From assembly GCF_013280595.1 (NCBI RefSeq), contig NZ_JAAATY010000016.1, positions 146,327-210,326 on the forward strand: 64,000 nucleotides of DNA. Direction: 5' to 3'. The translations under genes were made by a program, and so were the position numbers. A model generated the notes under the pieces. It was not told where the DNA came from. It saw only the letters and a list, made by a program, of their open reading frames with translations, and did not search any database. Below, one piece after another: positions 43,841 through 53,210 of the stretch (the stretch's first letter is position 1; each line of letters starts with the position of its first letter). This DNA comes from Kibdelosporangium persicum. GTDB lineage: Bacteria; Actinomycetota; Actinomycetes; Mycobacteriales; Pseudonocardiaceae.

Positions 43841-44658
43841 AGCAGGTTCGGCAGCACGGCGACGGCCGCGGACTGGTAGACCTGCCAGGTCGCGGCCACC
43901 ACCACGGGCACGCCGACCAGCCACGTCTCCCACCGGCCCCACCGGATACGCGCCCACGCGAACACCCCGACAGCCAGCAGCAACACCTGTAGCCACAGCA
44001 CCAGATCGACCAGCACGCCGGTGTCCCGCTTCAGCGCGCTCTCCTCCGGCAGCAACGTCGTCGAACGTCCGCCTGGCGCGGCAACCGCGTCACCTGTGAG
44101 CGTCGTGTCCACATAGACCGTCCGTTCAGGACCGGTCAGGTCGCCGCCTTCGGCACTGATCAGCATCATCCTGCTGACCCCCGCGACCGGCGGGCGCGGA
44201 TCACCGTCCCTGCGCACGCGGTCGACACGGTAGGTGAACCGTCCCTGCGCCGTGGTCACTTTGACCTCGTCGCCTGACTGGAGCCTGCCGATGTCCTTGA
44301 ACGGCGCGCCGTACGTCTGCGCGCGTCCCATTAGGACAGATGTGCCGGGCTGCCCGGGCAGGGGCGTGGTCCGCCCGTGCCCGGGTCCCTGCGCGAGCTG
44401 GCTTCCCGCGGTGCCTTCGACCACGACCTCACTCAACTGAAGGCCGGGGATTTCCAGGAAGGCGATCGGCGTGCCCGCGTCGATCTTGCCGCCGGTCGGC
44501 ATGCTGGTGTCCGCGAGTGTTTCCCTTGCCTGTGCGTACAACAAGGTCTGCGCACGGTCGTACTGCAGCGGCGACAGGATCAGCAGGTACGCGGCGAACC
44601 CGAACGCAAGCGCTGACAGGACGAGCAGCGCCTGCGTGAGCACACGAGCCTTGCTCAT
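43837..44658 (-). CDS. Sortase-fold membrane protein lacking catalytic residues
   Basis: 273 residues from the ATG at 44658. An N-terminal helix (about 8-28), a beta-rich domain and two C-terminal helices. [20 protein letters not shown] aligns with the class E sortase segment in which AGHR carries the catalytic His, here replaced. [11 protein letters not shown] takes the place of the TLxTC segment, without Cys. So the fold is sortase-like but the His-Cys pair is absent. It follows two C-terminally anchored substrate-binding proteins in one operon with four-base overlap, which suggests a structural or scaffolding role. Confidence 0.7.
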   Translation of the reverse strand: MSKARVLTQALLVLSALAFGFAAYLLILSPLQYDRAQTLLYAQARETLADTSMPTGGKIDAGTPIAFLEIPGLQLSEVVVEGTAGSQLAQGPGHGRTTPLPGQPGTSVLMGRAQTYGAPFKDIGRLQSGDEVKVTTAQGRFTYRVDRVRRDGDPRPPVAGVSRMMLISAEGGDLTGPERTVYVDTTLTGDAVAAPGGRSTTLLPEESALKRDTGVLVDLVLWLQVLLLAVGVFAWARIRWGRWETWLVGVPVVVAATWQVYQSAAVAVLPNLL

Positions 44659-47210
44659 CGGGTCCTCAACCGTCGCAACCAGCGGCGAACCGGGTGGTCG
44701 GGCTGGGTCCAGACCATGGCGCCGAACGCGATCAGCCCGGCGAGCGCACCGATGCCGAGCAGGCCCGGCAGCACCCACTTGGCGAAGCCGGACGAGTCGG
44801 ACCGCGTCGCGACCGAGGTCGCCTGCTTGTCCACGGTCGGCGGCGCGGTCGGGCTGGACGGCGGCGTGGTCGCGTTCGACGCGGCTCCAGCGGCCGCGCC
44901 TGCGCCGTTCCCGCCGGCGACGCCGCCCCCGCCACTGCCGAGCAGGCCACTGCTGGCACCGCTTTCACCCGGCGGCAGCAAACCGGCCGCGGGGTCCTCG
45001 GACAACCCGGGCGGAGGCGCCGGGACCACACCCTTCTGCTCCCGGACGGCCACCGCGGCGTTCCGGGTCTGTTCCCGCAGTGGGTCGCTCAACGGCACGT
45101 ACCCGGTCGGCAACTGACCGGCCTCCTGGCCCGCGGCCTGGCCGGGACCGGCCGCGTAGTCCAGGAACTTCGCGTAGTTGCCCGCGGTGCCCGCGCTCAG
45201 CCCGCTCGTCGGGATCGCCGCGTACACAATGGACATACCGGGGTACGCGTTCGGGTGCATCGCGGGGATGTCCGACGTGAGCACACCGGTCTTCTCGTCG
45301 AGCGTCGTGCCACGCAACGCCAACGCGACCGCGACGTCGTCAGGTTTGACGAACTTGCCAGGTGTGGTCTGCAAGGCGGCCTGCCGCAGGCCGAAAACCC
45401 GTGAGTCGGCCAGTGTGGTGATCGCCAGCACGGCTCGTTGGCCGCCGATCTGGCGTTGGTCGACTCTCTTCAGCGTGCAGATCTGCTCGTTCACCGGGCC
45501 GGTGCAGCTCTGTGAGATGTTGGCGTACGGCCAAGCCTGCGTCGCCGCGATCGCGGCGCTGTAGAGGTTGTCCGCCACGTTGGCGTACTGGGAAAGCAGG
45601 ATCTGGCCCTTGAACAGGTTGTTGTCGGTGACCACGTAGTCGTCTCGCAGTTCGAGCAGACCGACCGGCAGCTTGTAGTTGTGGAACTGCGGGTTGACGA
45701 CCATGCCGTACCCGTCGTTGGCACCGCCCAGCCACGCCACCGCGTCCTTGTCCGCCGCGATGTACGACGTCAACGCGTGGATGGCGTCCAGGTCACCCAG
45801 CGAGATCACCGGATACGCCGAGGCCTCCCGGCCGATCCGGCTCTGCATGGCGGCCGTCAGCCCGGGGTTCAGCGCCAGGAACTCCGGATCCGAACCCCAC
45901 CATTCCGGATTGGTCCGCAGCGCGGGGTGGTTCACGCCCGACCCGGCCATCGTCCGGTACGACTGGGTGAGCATCTTGGCCAGCAGCCGCGCGTTCAGCT
46001 TCAGCTCGGTGACCTCCCTGCCCTTCTCGTCGTCCAGCACGAAGGACACGGCCACACTGGTGATCGTGACCGGCGCGTACACCGTGGGTTTGGCCGGTTC
46101 TCCTTCTATCGCGCGGGACGTGAGCAAGGCGTTGGTCGTCCCGTCCTGCCATTCACCGCCGAGCGCGGCCATGTACTGCGCACGGGACTCGCCGTCGCTC
46201 AACGCGGTGTACCCGAGCCGGAACAGGCTTTCGTCGTGGCAGAACTTGGGCCGCCAGCTGTTGTTGAGCAGCTGGTAGGCGTAGAACGATCCGGCCAGGC
46301 CGGTCTCCTGCCGTTCGTCCAGCTGGCAGCTGGCCGCGGACTCCCGGAACGACAGGTCGAAGACGAACTTGCGGGCCCAGTTCGTCTGCGTCGCCCAGGT
46401 GGCCGCGTTCCGCAGGACGGCCTGCGGCTTGGCGCACTGCCCCCTCCGGTTCGCCGGCAGTTCGGCGTCGTTCTTGCACGTCGGATCGCCGACCGGGATC
46501 ACCACGAGCGAGCACGCGGCTGTGCTGCTGCAGCCCAGGTGCGGGTTTTCGAACGCGGTGAGCAACTCGATGTCGACCTCACCCGTGCCGTCCGCGTTCG
46601 TGATACCCATGTAGTTGTTGGGCATGATCGCGTTCTTCGTGGTCTCGGAGAACGCGGGCGGATTGGCCTTGACGACCGCGCCTGCCGGCCAGCCGGTGTC
46701 GTCCTGCGTTCCACTGTAGAGCTTGCCGTCGTCCCTGGCCTTGAACGGGACAACCGACTTCACCGCGTTGGCGGCCGGGGTCGGCCCGAAGATGTCGCCC
46801 GCGTACGGGAACGGCTCGATCAGCGCGGCGGCGTTGAGCACCTGCGTGCCCATGTTCGTACCGCCGTTCCAGCAGGTCTGCTGGGTCACCTCGGTCGACT
46901 TGCCCCAGCACTGCATCACGACGACCGGGTAGGGGGCGGCGCTGCTGCCGCCCGTCCCGGTCGGCTTGAACCCGGACCACGACACCTTCACGCGCTGGCG
47001 CACCAGGCCGGAGGTCTGCGAGACCGTGACGGTGCCCTTGTACTGCTTGGTCTCGGTGTTGCTGTAGCCCTTGTCCAGGTCCTGTGTCCTGGTGACCGCG
47101 GACGTTTCCTGTTGGCCGACCGCGGTCACCGGGATGAACATCACCAGCCCGGCCGCGAGCAACGCGACGACGCTCACCAGCGCCAGCCACGGACCGATCC
47201 GAGTAACCAT
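44655..47210 (-). CDS. Large membrane-anchored substrate-binding-like protein of the Pst locus
   Basis: 851 residues. One N-terminal helix (about 8-28), a big external region with a PstS-like part near residues 460-700 (including YPVISLGDLDAIHAL and PVGLLELRDDYVV), a Pro/Gly/Ser-rich linker, and a C-terminal helix (WVLPGLLGIGALAGLIAF) ending in [10 protein letters not shown]. Cys residues are plentiful outside, as for a disulfide-bonded exported protein. There is no LPXTG motif before the C-terminal helix. It is coupled to the upstream PstS and downstream sortase-like genes, and may be a surface scaffold or second receptor. Confidence 0.7.
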   Translation of the reverse strand: MVTRIGPWLALVSVVALLAAGLVMFIPVTAVGQQETSAVTRTQDLDKGYSNTETKQYKGTVTVSQTSGLVRQRVKVSWSGFKPTGTGGSSAAPYPVVVMQCWGKSTEVTQQTCWNGGTNMGTQVLNAAALIEPFPYAGDIFGPTPAANAVKSVVPFKARDDGKLYSGTQDDTGWPAGAVVKANPPAFSETTKNAIMPNNYMGITNADGTGEVDIELLTAFENPHLGCSSTAACSLVVIPVGDPTCKNDAELPANRRGQCAKPQAVLRNAATWATQTNWARKFVFDLSFRESAASCQLDERQETGLAGSFYAYQLLNNSWRPKFCHDESLFRLGYTALSDGESRAQYMAALGGEWQDGTTNALLTSRAIEGEPAKPTVYAPVTITSVAVSFVLDDEKGREVTELKLNARLLAKMLTQSYRTMAGSGVNHPALRTNPEWWGSDPEFLALNPGLTAAMQSRIGREASAYPVISLGDLDAIHALTSYIAADKDAVAWLGGANDGYGMVVNPQFHNYKLPVGLLELRDDYVVTDNNLFKGQILLSQYANVADNLYSAAIAATQAWPYANISQSCTGPVNEQICTLKRVDQRQIGGQRAVLAITTLADSRVFGLRQAALQTTPGKFVKPDDVAVALALRGTTLDEKTGVLTSDIPAMHPNAYPGMSIVYAAIPTSGLSAGTAGNYAKFLDYAAGPGQAAGQEAGQLPTGYVPLSDPLREQTRNAAVAVREQKGVVPAPPPGLSEDPAAGLLPPGESGASSGLLGSGGGGVAGGNGAGAAAGAASNATTPPSSPTAPPTVDKQATSVATRSDSSGFAKWVLPGLLGIGALAGLIAFGAMVWTQPDHPVRRWLRRLRTR

Positions 47211-48838
47211 CAGGAAGTCCCCTCTTGCTCGGCGCGCAGTGCCCGCCGTCTGCTGACTGCTCGTGCCACGATCGCGGGCACCACCAGGACAAGGACGAGT
47301 TCGACGGCGGCGAGGATGCCCATCGCGGTGTCGGTGCCCGCCCGGCTGGCGGCCAGTTCGGTCGAGACCGCGCTCGACCCTGTGCCATCACCACCGCCGT
47401 TCGCCGACCCGATCGGCTCGCCCGTGAGCGGGTCGACCGCCCCGCCACCGTTGGGGTTGTCGGGGTCGCCCGGCCCTCCGGCGCCACCACCGGCGCCTGT
47501 GCCGTCACCGGCCCCGCCGCCACCGGCGCCACCACCGTTGCCGCCGCCGGAACCGGCACCGCCGGCCCCGCCACCGCCGCCGCCTCCGGCGCCACCACCG
47601 CCGTTCGCGCCACACGGGCCTTTGCCGACCTGGTCACAGTCCTGCGGGAACGGCGCGGTCGCGGCCAGCCGGTTGGAGCCCGGATTGTTCGGGTCGAACG
47701 TCGGGTTGTTGCATCCCCTGGCGTCCAACGACTTCTTCTCCGAGCCGGGGATCTTGTGGACCTGTTCGTACCCCGCCTGCACGAGATTCAGCGGCAGGGG
47801 CGAATACCCCAGTGGACCGGCTTTCTGCTGGCCCTGGCAGAGGAAGTAGTACGCGAACGCGCCGAGCGTCAGGCCTGCCTGTTCGTTGAGCTTCCCGTCC
47901 ACCGATGTCGGCAGGATCATGTACGAGTACGACGACAACGGATACGTCCGCCGGTCGTCGTTGTTGTAGACACCGTCCAGGATCTGGGTGAGATAGGTGC
48001 TCGGATCGTCCCTGTTGGCCGTGTTGATCTGCGCCTTGGTCAGCGCCACCGCGACGTTGTAGTCCGTCGGCTCGGTGTAGTACCCGGCCTTGTTGAGCAG
48101 CTTCGCCACCGGGAAGTTCTGTGCGCGGGCGTAGGAGTACTCGACGTAACCGATCGCGCCTTCGCCGTACTGCGCGGAGATGTACGTGGCCATCTCGGTG
48201 GAGCTGCTCTTCGCGACCGATCCGTTGAACTGCGGGAAGTACGACGTCATCCCGTGTGTCCAGATGTTGCCGTGCTGCTTGGACATCCACATCGTGAACT
48301 GCGCCGACGTACCCGAGCCGTCGGAGCGGATCAACGGGATGATCTTCTTGGACGGCAGCTTGACGCCGTTGTTGTCCCGGGTGATCGCGTCGTCCGCCCA
48401 GTTGGTGATCTGCCCGGTGAAGATCTTGGTGATCGTCTCGCCGGACAGCCGCAGGTTGCGGACCAGTTCGTTGCCGCGCTTCAGGTGGTACATGAACGAC
48501 GTGCCACCGGCCACGATCGGCATGTACGCGAACGGCCTGCCGTTGGGGCCGTCGGTGTTGCCGTTGCTGTCACGGATGCCGTACTGGATCTCCGACACAC
48601 CGAAGTGCGACAGCTTGGCGGCGAAGTCCTGCCTGCCCCGGCTGGAGCCGACCGAGCTGTAGTTCACCTGCATGCCGAAGCTCTTGACGTCGGCGATCCA
48701 CTGGTTGATCGCGTTGGCGCTCCACGTCGAGCCCGACCCGTCGATCGGGATGTACGCCTGGGCGTGCGCCGGGCCGGTCCCCGCGCTCAACGCCAGCAGC
48801 ACGGCACTGGCCAGGATCGCAACGATCCGCCTGAGCAT
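47210..48838 (-). CDS. pstS: PstS-type substrate-binding protein with Gly-rich linker and C-terminal anchor
   Basis: 542 residues from the ATG at 48838. A signal peptide ends near AHAQAY. The phosphate loops GSGSTWSANAINQW, SVGSSRGRQDF and RSDGSGTSAQFTMW are those of PstS. Unlike lipoprotein PstS proteins, this one has no lipobox. After a linker of some 60 mostly Gly residues (about 415-475) it ends in one membrane helix (AMGILAAVELVLVLVVPAI) and a basic tail, so it hangs from the membrane by its C-terminus. It is coupled to the next gene (TGATG). Confidence 0.85.
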   Translation of the reverse strand: MLRRIVAILASAVLLALSAGTGPAHAQAYIPIDGSGSTWSANAINQWIADVKSFGMQVNYSSVGSSRGRQDFAAKLSHFGVSEIQYGIRDSNGNTDGPNGRPFAYMPIVAGGTSFMYHLKRGNELVRNLRLSGETITKIFTGQITNWADDAITRDNNGVKLPSKKIIPLIRSDGSGTSAQFTMWMSKQHGNIWTHGMTSYFPQFNGSVAKSSSTEMATYISAQYGEGAIGYVEYSYARAQNFPVAKLLNKAGYYTEPTDYNVAVALTKAQINTANRDDPSTYLTQILDGVYNNDDRRTYPLSSYSYMILPTSVDGKLNEQAGLTLGAFAYYFLCQGQQKAGPLGYSPLPLNLVQAGYEQVHKIPGSEKKSLDARGCNNPTFDPNNPGSNRLAATAPFPQDCDQVGKGPCGANGGGGAGGGGGGGAGGAGSGGGNGGGAGGGGAGDGTGAGGGAGGPGDPDNPNGGGAVDPLTGEPIGSANGGGDGTGSSAVSTELAASRAGTDTAMGILAAVELVLVLVVPAIVARAVSRRRALRAEQEGTS

Positions 48839-48840
48839 GA

Positions 48841-49944
48841 TCAACGCCTTCCGGTCTTCGACCGCTGCGCCACCACGCGCGCGATCACGAACAACAGCAA
48901 CACGACGAGCAGCAGAACCGTCGCGGCGCCGAACGCCCGTGACTGGTCGACCGCTTCGGAGGAACGAGAGAGCTGGTACGTCATCAACGGCAGGGACACC
49001 ATCGGCCCCGAGGTCGGATCGAACGTGAGGTACGTGGTGTACCCGGCGGTGAGCAGCACCGGCGACGTCTCCCCGATCCCGCGCGCGATGCCCAGGATCA
49101 ACGCCGTGGCAAGGGAAGGACGCGCGGTCGGCAGCACGACCCGCCACACCGTCTGCCACTGCGAGGCACCCAGCGCGAGGCTGGCCTCCCGCAGGCCGCC
49201 CGGCACGACTCGCAGCACGACCTCGGCGGAGCGCGCGATGATCGGCAGCATCATCACGCTGATCGCCAGGGACGCCGCCAGACCGCTGCGTGGCAGCCCA
49301 GCCATCAGCAGCACCGTCGTGAACACGAACAGACCGGCCACAATGGACGGCAGCGCGGTCATCGCCTCGACGACCGTCCGGACCGGGCGGGCGAATCGGC
49401 CACCGACCTCGTTGAGGAACACCGCGCAGCCCACGCCGAGCGGAAGCGTGATCGCGACCGCGATGGTGATCTCGACGAGCGTGCCGACCAGCGCGTGCAG
49501 CACACCGCCGACCGTGAGCGGGTCGAGCGGTCCGGCCGCGCTGAGATCGGAGGTGAAGAAGTTGCCGTATCCCAGTGCGTCCGCGCCGCGGTAGGCCGTG
49601 TAGCCGATCACGAAGAGCAGGGCCACACCCACCAGGCCCGCGAACGCGTGGATGATCGCCGCCGCCACCCGGTCAGCCATCACCGTGCGCGGGTGGCGCA
49701 TCGCCGTGACACCCGCGTAGAGCATGAGGAACACGACGAACCAGGCGACGACAAAACCCAGCGTTCCCGAAGTGGGCAGGAGGTTCGCGTACAACACCCA
49801 CACCAGGCCCAATGCCCCGAGGATCGAGCCGAGCGCGGCGAGCACGTCGTCCAGCGTCGTGGTGCTCAAGTCCCGCTTGCGCGGTTCGTCGTCGACGACG
49901 GCTGGAGCCTCCACAACGGTCCGTTCAAGAGTCGGCGCGGCCAT
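48841..49944 (-). CDS. pstA: Phosphate-type ABC permease PstA
   Basis: 367 residues from the ATG at 49944 (AGGAGGAG upstream). A cytosolic tail, two extra N-terminal helices, then the PstA core with VIGYTAYRGADALGYGNFFT and the ATPase-contact loop LALGASQWQTVWRVVLPTAR. It is followed by GIARGIGETSPVLLTAG, the PstA signature. It forms the channel with PstC. The two extra N-terminal helices make it longer than the usual 280-300 residues. Confidence 0.93.
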   Translation of the reverse strand: MAAPTLERTVVEAPAVVDDEPRKRDLSTTTLDDVLAALGSILGALGLVWVLYANLLPTSGTLGFVVAWFVVFLMLYAGVTAMRHPRTVMADRVAAAIIHAFAGLVGVALLFVIGYTAYRGADALGYGNFFTSDLSAAGPLDPLTVGGVLHALVGTLVEITIAVAITLPLGVGCAVFLNEVGGRFARPVRTVVEAMTALPSIVAGLFVFTTVLLMAGLPRSGLAASLAISVMMLPIIARSAEVVLRVVPGGLREASLALGASQWQTVWRVVLPTARPSLATALILGIARGIGETSPVLLTAGYTTYLTFDPTSGPMVSLPLMTYQLSRSSEAVDQSRAFGAATVLLLVVLLLFVIARVVAQRSKTGRR

Positions 49945-49952
49945 CTCTCCTC

Positions 49953-50939
49953 CTAGATCTCGGTGGCCGAACCGCTGCGGGAACGGGCCACGATCATCGA
50001 CGCCACGGTGTTGACCACGAGCGTGAAGAGGAACAACATCAGGCCCGCGGCCAGCAACGCGGAGAGCTGGCTCGGGGTGGCCTCGCCGAACCGCAGTGCG
50101 ATCAGCGACGAGATCGTCACGCCGCCGTTCTCCAGCACCCGGAACCTGATGTCGAACACCGGCGCGAGGATCATCACCACCGCGATCGTCTCGCCGAGCG
50201 CGCGGCCGAGCGCGAGCATCGTGCCGCCGATGATGCCGCCCTTGCCGAACGGCAGCACGACCGAACGGATCACGCCCCAGCGAGTGGATCCCAGTGCCAG
50301 CGCGCCTTCCCGCTCGCCCAGCGGTGCCTGCGCGAACACCTCGCGCATGATCGACGCGGCGAACGGCAGGATCATCATCGCCACCACGAACCCGGCGATG
50401 AACGGCGACGACGTGTACATCGACTGTTCCCACGAGGCGGCGTTCACGTCGGTGTTCACCTCGAAGAACGGCAGGAAACCGAGGTACTTCGACAGCCACC
50501 GGGACAGGTAGATGATGTGCGGGGTCAGGAACACGAACCCGAACAGGCCGTAGACCACACTCGGGATCGCCGCCATCAGGTCGAGCGCCGCGATCAGCGT
50601 GCGTTTCAGCCGCGCGGGCGCGTATTCCGAAATGTACAGCGCGGTGGCCAGTGCCAGCGGGAACGCGATGACGATCGCGACTCCGGCGACCTGCAAGGTG
50701 AACAGGCCGACCGCGGCGATGCCGAGTTCCTCGCGGTCCGGGACGAACGACGCCTCGGTGAAGAATCCCCAGCCGAACTCGCGCAGCGTCGGGATCGCCT
50801 GGTAGGCAAGGAAGATCCCGATCGCGCCCATGATCAGCAGCACGGTGCCGCCCGCGGCGCGCACCACACCCCGGAACACCCGGTCGGACAGGGGCACTGA
50901 TGGCCGCACCGGGCGTGGCCGGTCGACGTCCGTGGTCAT
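49953..50939 (-). CDS. pstC: Phosphate-type ABC permease PstC
   Basis: 328 residues from the ATG at 50939. Six helices, the external FGWGFFTEASFVP loop, AIPSVVYGLFGFVFL, and the EAA loop ALGSTRWGVIRSVVLPFGKGG followed by LGRALGETIAVVMI, all PstC signatures. First gene of the minus-strand unit pstC-pstA-pstS-SBP-sortase-like. A 14-base gap would be usual; here nine bases separate it from pstA. Confidence 0.93.
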   Translation of the reverse strand: MTTDVDRPRPVRPSVPLSDRVFRGVVRAAGGTVLLIMGAIGIFLAYQAIPTLREFGWGFFTEASFVPDREELGIAAVGLFTLQVAGVAIVIAFPLALATALYISEYAPARLKRTLIAALDLMAAIPSVVYGLFGFVFLTPHIIYLSRWLSKYLGFLPFFEVNTDVNAASWEQSMYTSSPFIAGFVVAMMILPFAASIMREVFAQAPLGEREGALALGSTRWGVIRSVVLPFGKGGIIGGTMLALGRALGETIAVVMILAPVFDIRFRVLENGGVTISSLIALRFGEATPSQLSALLAAGLMLFLFTLVVNTVASMIVARSRSGSATEI

Positions 50940-50962
50940 CAGCCGACTGTCCTCCTTCGGCA

Positions 50963-50997
50963 ATTCGTGGCCGGGTATTCGTGGCCGGTATTCGTGG
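50963..50997. promoter_or_regulatory. Triple direct repeat upstream of pstC
   Basis: ATTCGTGG occurs three times, at 50963, 50977 and 50990, spaced 14 and 13 bases, 24 bases before pstC. Spaced direct repeats in front of a pst operon recall PHO boxes, but the sequence does not match GTTCACC. It may be the site of another regulator. Confidence 0.45.
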
Positions 50998-51079
50998 CGG
51001 TGTCAGCGAAGCCGGTGGTGATGTCCGGCTGCGGCACGTCAGGTGAACGAGCACCCAACGTGCCGCTGCCGCCACACGG

Positions 51080-51571
51080 CTAGTGACTGGTCACGAACGA
51101 GCCGAAGAGGAAGCCCTGCGAGAACAGACCGGAGAAGCCCAGGCTCTCGTTCAGCGCCTGCGCACCGGCGGCCGTCAGCACCAGGTTCTGGCCGTCGATC
51201 GAGAACAACTCAAGCCTGCCCGCCTTCACCACGCCGATGTCGGTGTTGACGACCGGCGCGTACACGGTGAAAGCCTTGTCGTTGGCGGTGAACCGCAGCC
51301 CGCCGAGCAGTTCGACGACGCCGCCGCGCTTGGCGCACACCGGGAACGTGAAGGTGGGCGTGCTGCCCGTGGCCGGCCATAACGCCGTCAGCTTGATACC
51401 GAAGAAGTCCAACGCCACCGCGGCCCCCGAGTCCACGGTGACGGTCGTCTTCGCCCAGTGATGTCTGCTCTCCTGACCGGTCTCCGCCAGCGCGGGTGCC
51501 GCCATCACACTCGCACTGACACCGGCGGCCAGCAGTGCGCCGACAAGTCCGGAAACGATTCGAGTCCGCAC
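51080..51571 (-). CDS. Small exported protein of unknown function
   Basis: 163 residues with a clear signal peptide (MRTRIVSGLVGALLAAGVSA, cleavage near PALAET). The mature part of about 133 residues looks beta-rich, with ALDFFGIKLTALWPA and FTVYAPVVNTDIG. There is a single cysteine. I do not recognise the family. It lies upstream of the pst genes on the same strand but 140 bases away, so it has its own transcript or leads a longer one. Confidence 0.75.
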   Translation of the reverse strand: MRTRIVSGLVGALLAAGVSASVMAAPALAETGQESRHHWAKTTVTVDSGAAVALDFFGIKLTALWPATGSTPTFTFPVCAKRGGVVELLGGLRFTANDKAFTVYAPVVNTDIGVVKAGRLELFSIDGQNLVLTAAGAQALNESLGFSGLFSQGFLFGSFVTSH

Positions 51572-51691
51572 GATTCCTCCTTCGTTGGGGTACGCCGGAG
51601 AATCTTCGAACCCGGTGCGGACCGGGGGAACCCGTCCGCGATCGTGTTCCCGAGCTAGCCGTGGCCGGCAGTCTGGGCGTTCATCTGGTTG

Positions 51692-52069
51692 TCAATTAAC
51701 GATGTTGCTGGTCCGGCCGCGATGGCCGGGCTGGAAGACCATCACCGAGGCGTCCAGTGACGCCTCGCCGATCCGCCGCACGAACCGCTTGGCCGCCAGG
51801 TCCGCGTCGATCTTGCGGGCGAACCCCTGCGCCGACCGCGCGACCGGCACGTCCGCGAAGGACAGTTGCCACCACCATTGCCCTGAGGCCGACCGCTCGA
51901 ACTCCACTCGGGCATCACCTGCCTGTTCCCGTAGGTAGTCCAGTTCCCGCACTGCCGAACCCTGGTCCGGGTGTCCGCGTACGGACACGCCCAGCACCCG
52001 GTTGTTGCCGCCGAGCAGCCGCCATCTGACGCCGCTCGTATCCGTTCTGAAGCATTGGAATCTCGCCAT
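51692..52069 (-). CDS. Small cytoplasmic protein, possible YegP/DUF1508-like fold
   Basis: 125 residues. The first half, FRTDTSGVRWRLLGGNNRVLGVS, resembles the DUF1508 (YegP) pattern of a beta-hairpin with W-R-L and N-x-x-V-L. The second half has WWWQLSFADVPVARSAQGFAR. No signal peptide or helix. Function unknown and the family call is weak. It stands alone between two secreted-protein genes. Confidence 0.55.
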   Translation of the reverse strand: MARFQCFRTDTSGVRWRLLGGNNRVLGVSVRGHPDQGSAVRELDYLREQAGDARVEFERSASGQWWWQLSFADVPVARSAQGFARKIDADLAAKRFVRRIGEASLDASVMVFQPGHRGRTSNIVN

Positions 52070-52246
52070 ATCCCCTCCCCGACCGCGAGCCGGTCACCAG
52101 GTCACGGTCGGGGCCGACAATTCATCCCATGGGTGGCCGCCATGGCGTGCGGGAGGTGAACGCCACACGCGGAGTGGATTAACGGGAGGTGATCAGCGGC
52201 ATCCGTTCCGCCAAACGGATGGCGACTGCCGTCACCGAATGGCGAT

Positions 52247-53038
52247 CTACTGTTGCTGGACCGCTCGCGCGTACGCGTCCTGGCCGCTGAACACGTCCCT
52301 GGCGTACGAGACCGACTCGTTGTACGTCAGGACGGCTTTCCACCAGCCCTGCGCGTCGGTGAGGTTGTTGCCTTCGGCGCACAGGTAACGCGCTGCCGTG
52401 GCCGCCGCGTCGTCGACGTTCTGCGGGTCCGCGGGCTGACCGTCACCGCTCACCCGGACGGCCCAGCGCTTCCACGTGCTCGGCAGGAACTGCATCGGGC
52501 CGACGGCCCGGTCCCAGGTCGTGTCCTGGTCCATCACGCCGCCGTCGGTGTCCCTGATCGCCCGGAAGCCGGGTGATCCGTCCAGCGGCACCCCGATGAT
52601 CGGCTTGGACAGCGTGCCGTCCGGGTTGATGGCCGTGCTGTTGATCTTGCCGTGGAAGGACTCCTTGCGGCCGATGCCCGCGAGCATGGTCCACGAGATG
52701 CCGCAGGCCGGGCTGACCTGCCGCTGGAGCTCCTCGGCCTTGCCGTACGCGATCAGCATCCGCTCGGGGATCTGCATCCGGCGGCTCAGCTCCGGCACCC
52801 GTGCCATGTCGATGGGCGGCGCCTGGAACGGCAGGGTGGTGCGCGCCGCCGGGGAGAGTCCCGGCACCGAGAACGCCGGCTGGCGGGCCGGCCGGTCGTC
52901 ACCGCTGTCCCGCAGGACGAGGTACGCGGCCACGACCACGCCCAGCAACAGCCCAATGATCAGAATCCGGGGCGGCCGCCTGCGCTGGGGTCGTCGTCGC
53001 GGGGCCTCCGGCGGCGCGATCGGCAACGAGGAAGTCAT
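52247..53038 (-). CDS. Membrane-anchored lytic transglycosylase (LpqU-like)
   Basis: 263 residues from the ATG at 53038. An Arg/Pro-rich tail, one membrane helix (about 22-40), then an SLT domain: SWTMLAGIGRKESFHGK with the catalytic Glu, DRAVGPMQFLPSTWKRW and YNESVSYARDVF. In mycobacteria a related gene (lpqU) lies between mazG and eno; here it is in the same order though separated by inserted genes. It cleaves peptidoglycan at the cell surface. It is paralogous to the gene at 37081-38349. Confidence 0.88.
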   Translation of the reverse strand: MTSSLPIAPPEAPRRRPQRRRPPRILIIGLLLGVVVAAYLVLRDSGDDRPARQPAFSVPGLSPAARTTLPFQAPPIDMARVPELSRRMQIPERMLIAYGKAEELQRQVSPACGISWTMLAGIGRKESFHGKINSTAINPDGTLSKPIIGVPLDGSPGFRAIRDTDGGVMDQDTTWDRAVGPMQFLPSTWKRWAVRVSGDGQPADPQNVDDAAATAARYLCAEGNNLTDAQGWWKAVLTYNESVSYARDVFSGQDAYARAVQQQ

Positions 53039-53210
53039 CGCATCCCAGGGTACGCACTGGTGGCGGACCACCGCCGAAACGGGCCTATCGGACAAATCGG
53101 ATCAACCACGGATCACCGCAGGTCAGCAGGCATAAAATGGGGTCGGCGACGCCTGACGGACGCCGCTGGTTGCCGTGACGCATTTCGCAATCGCCCGGCA
53201 TAATCGGCCC

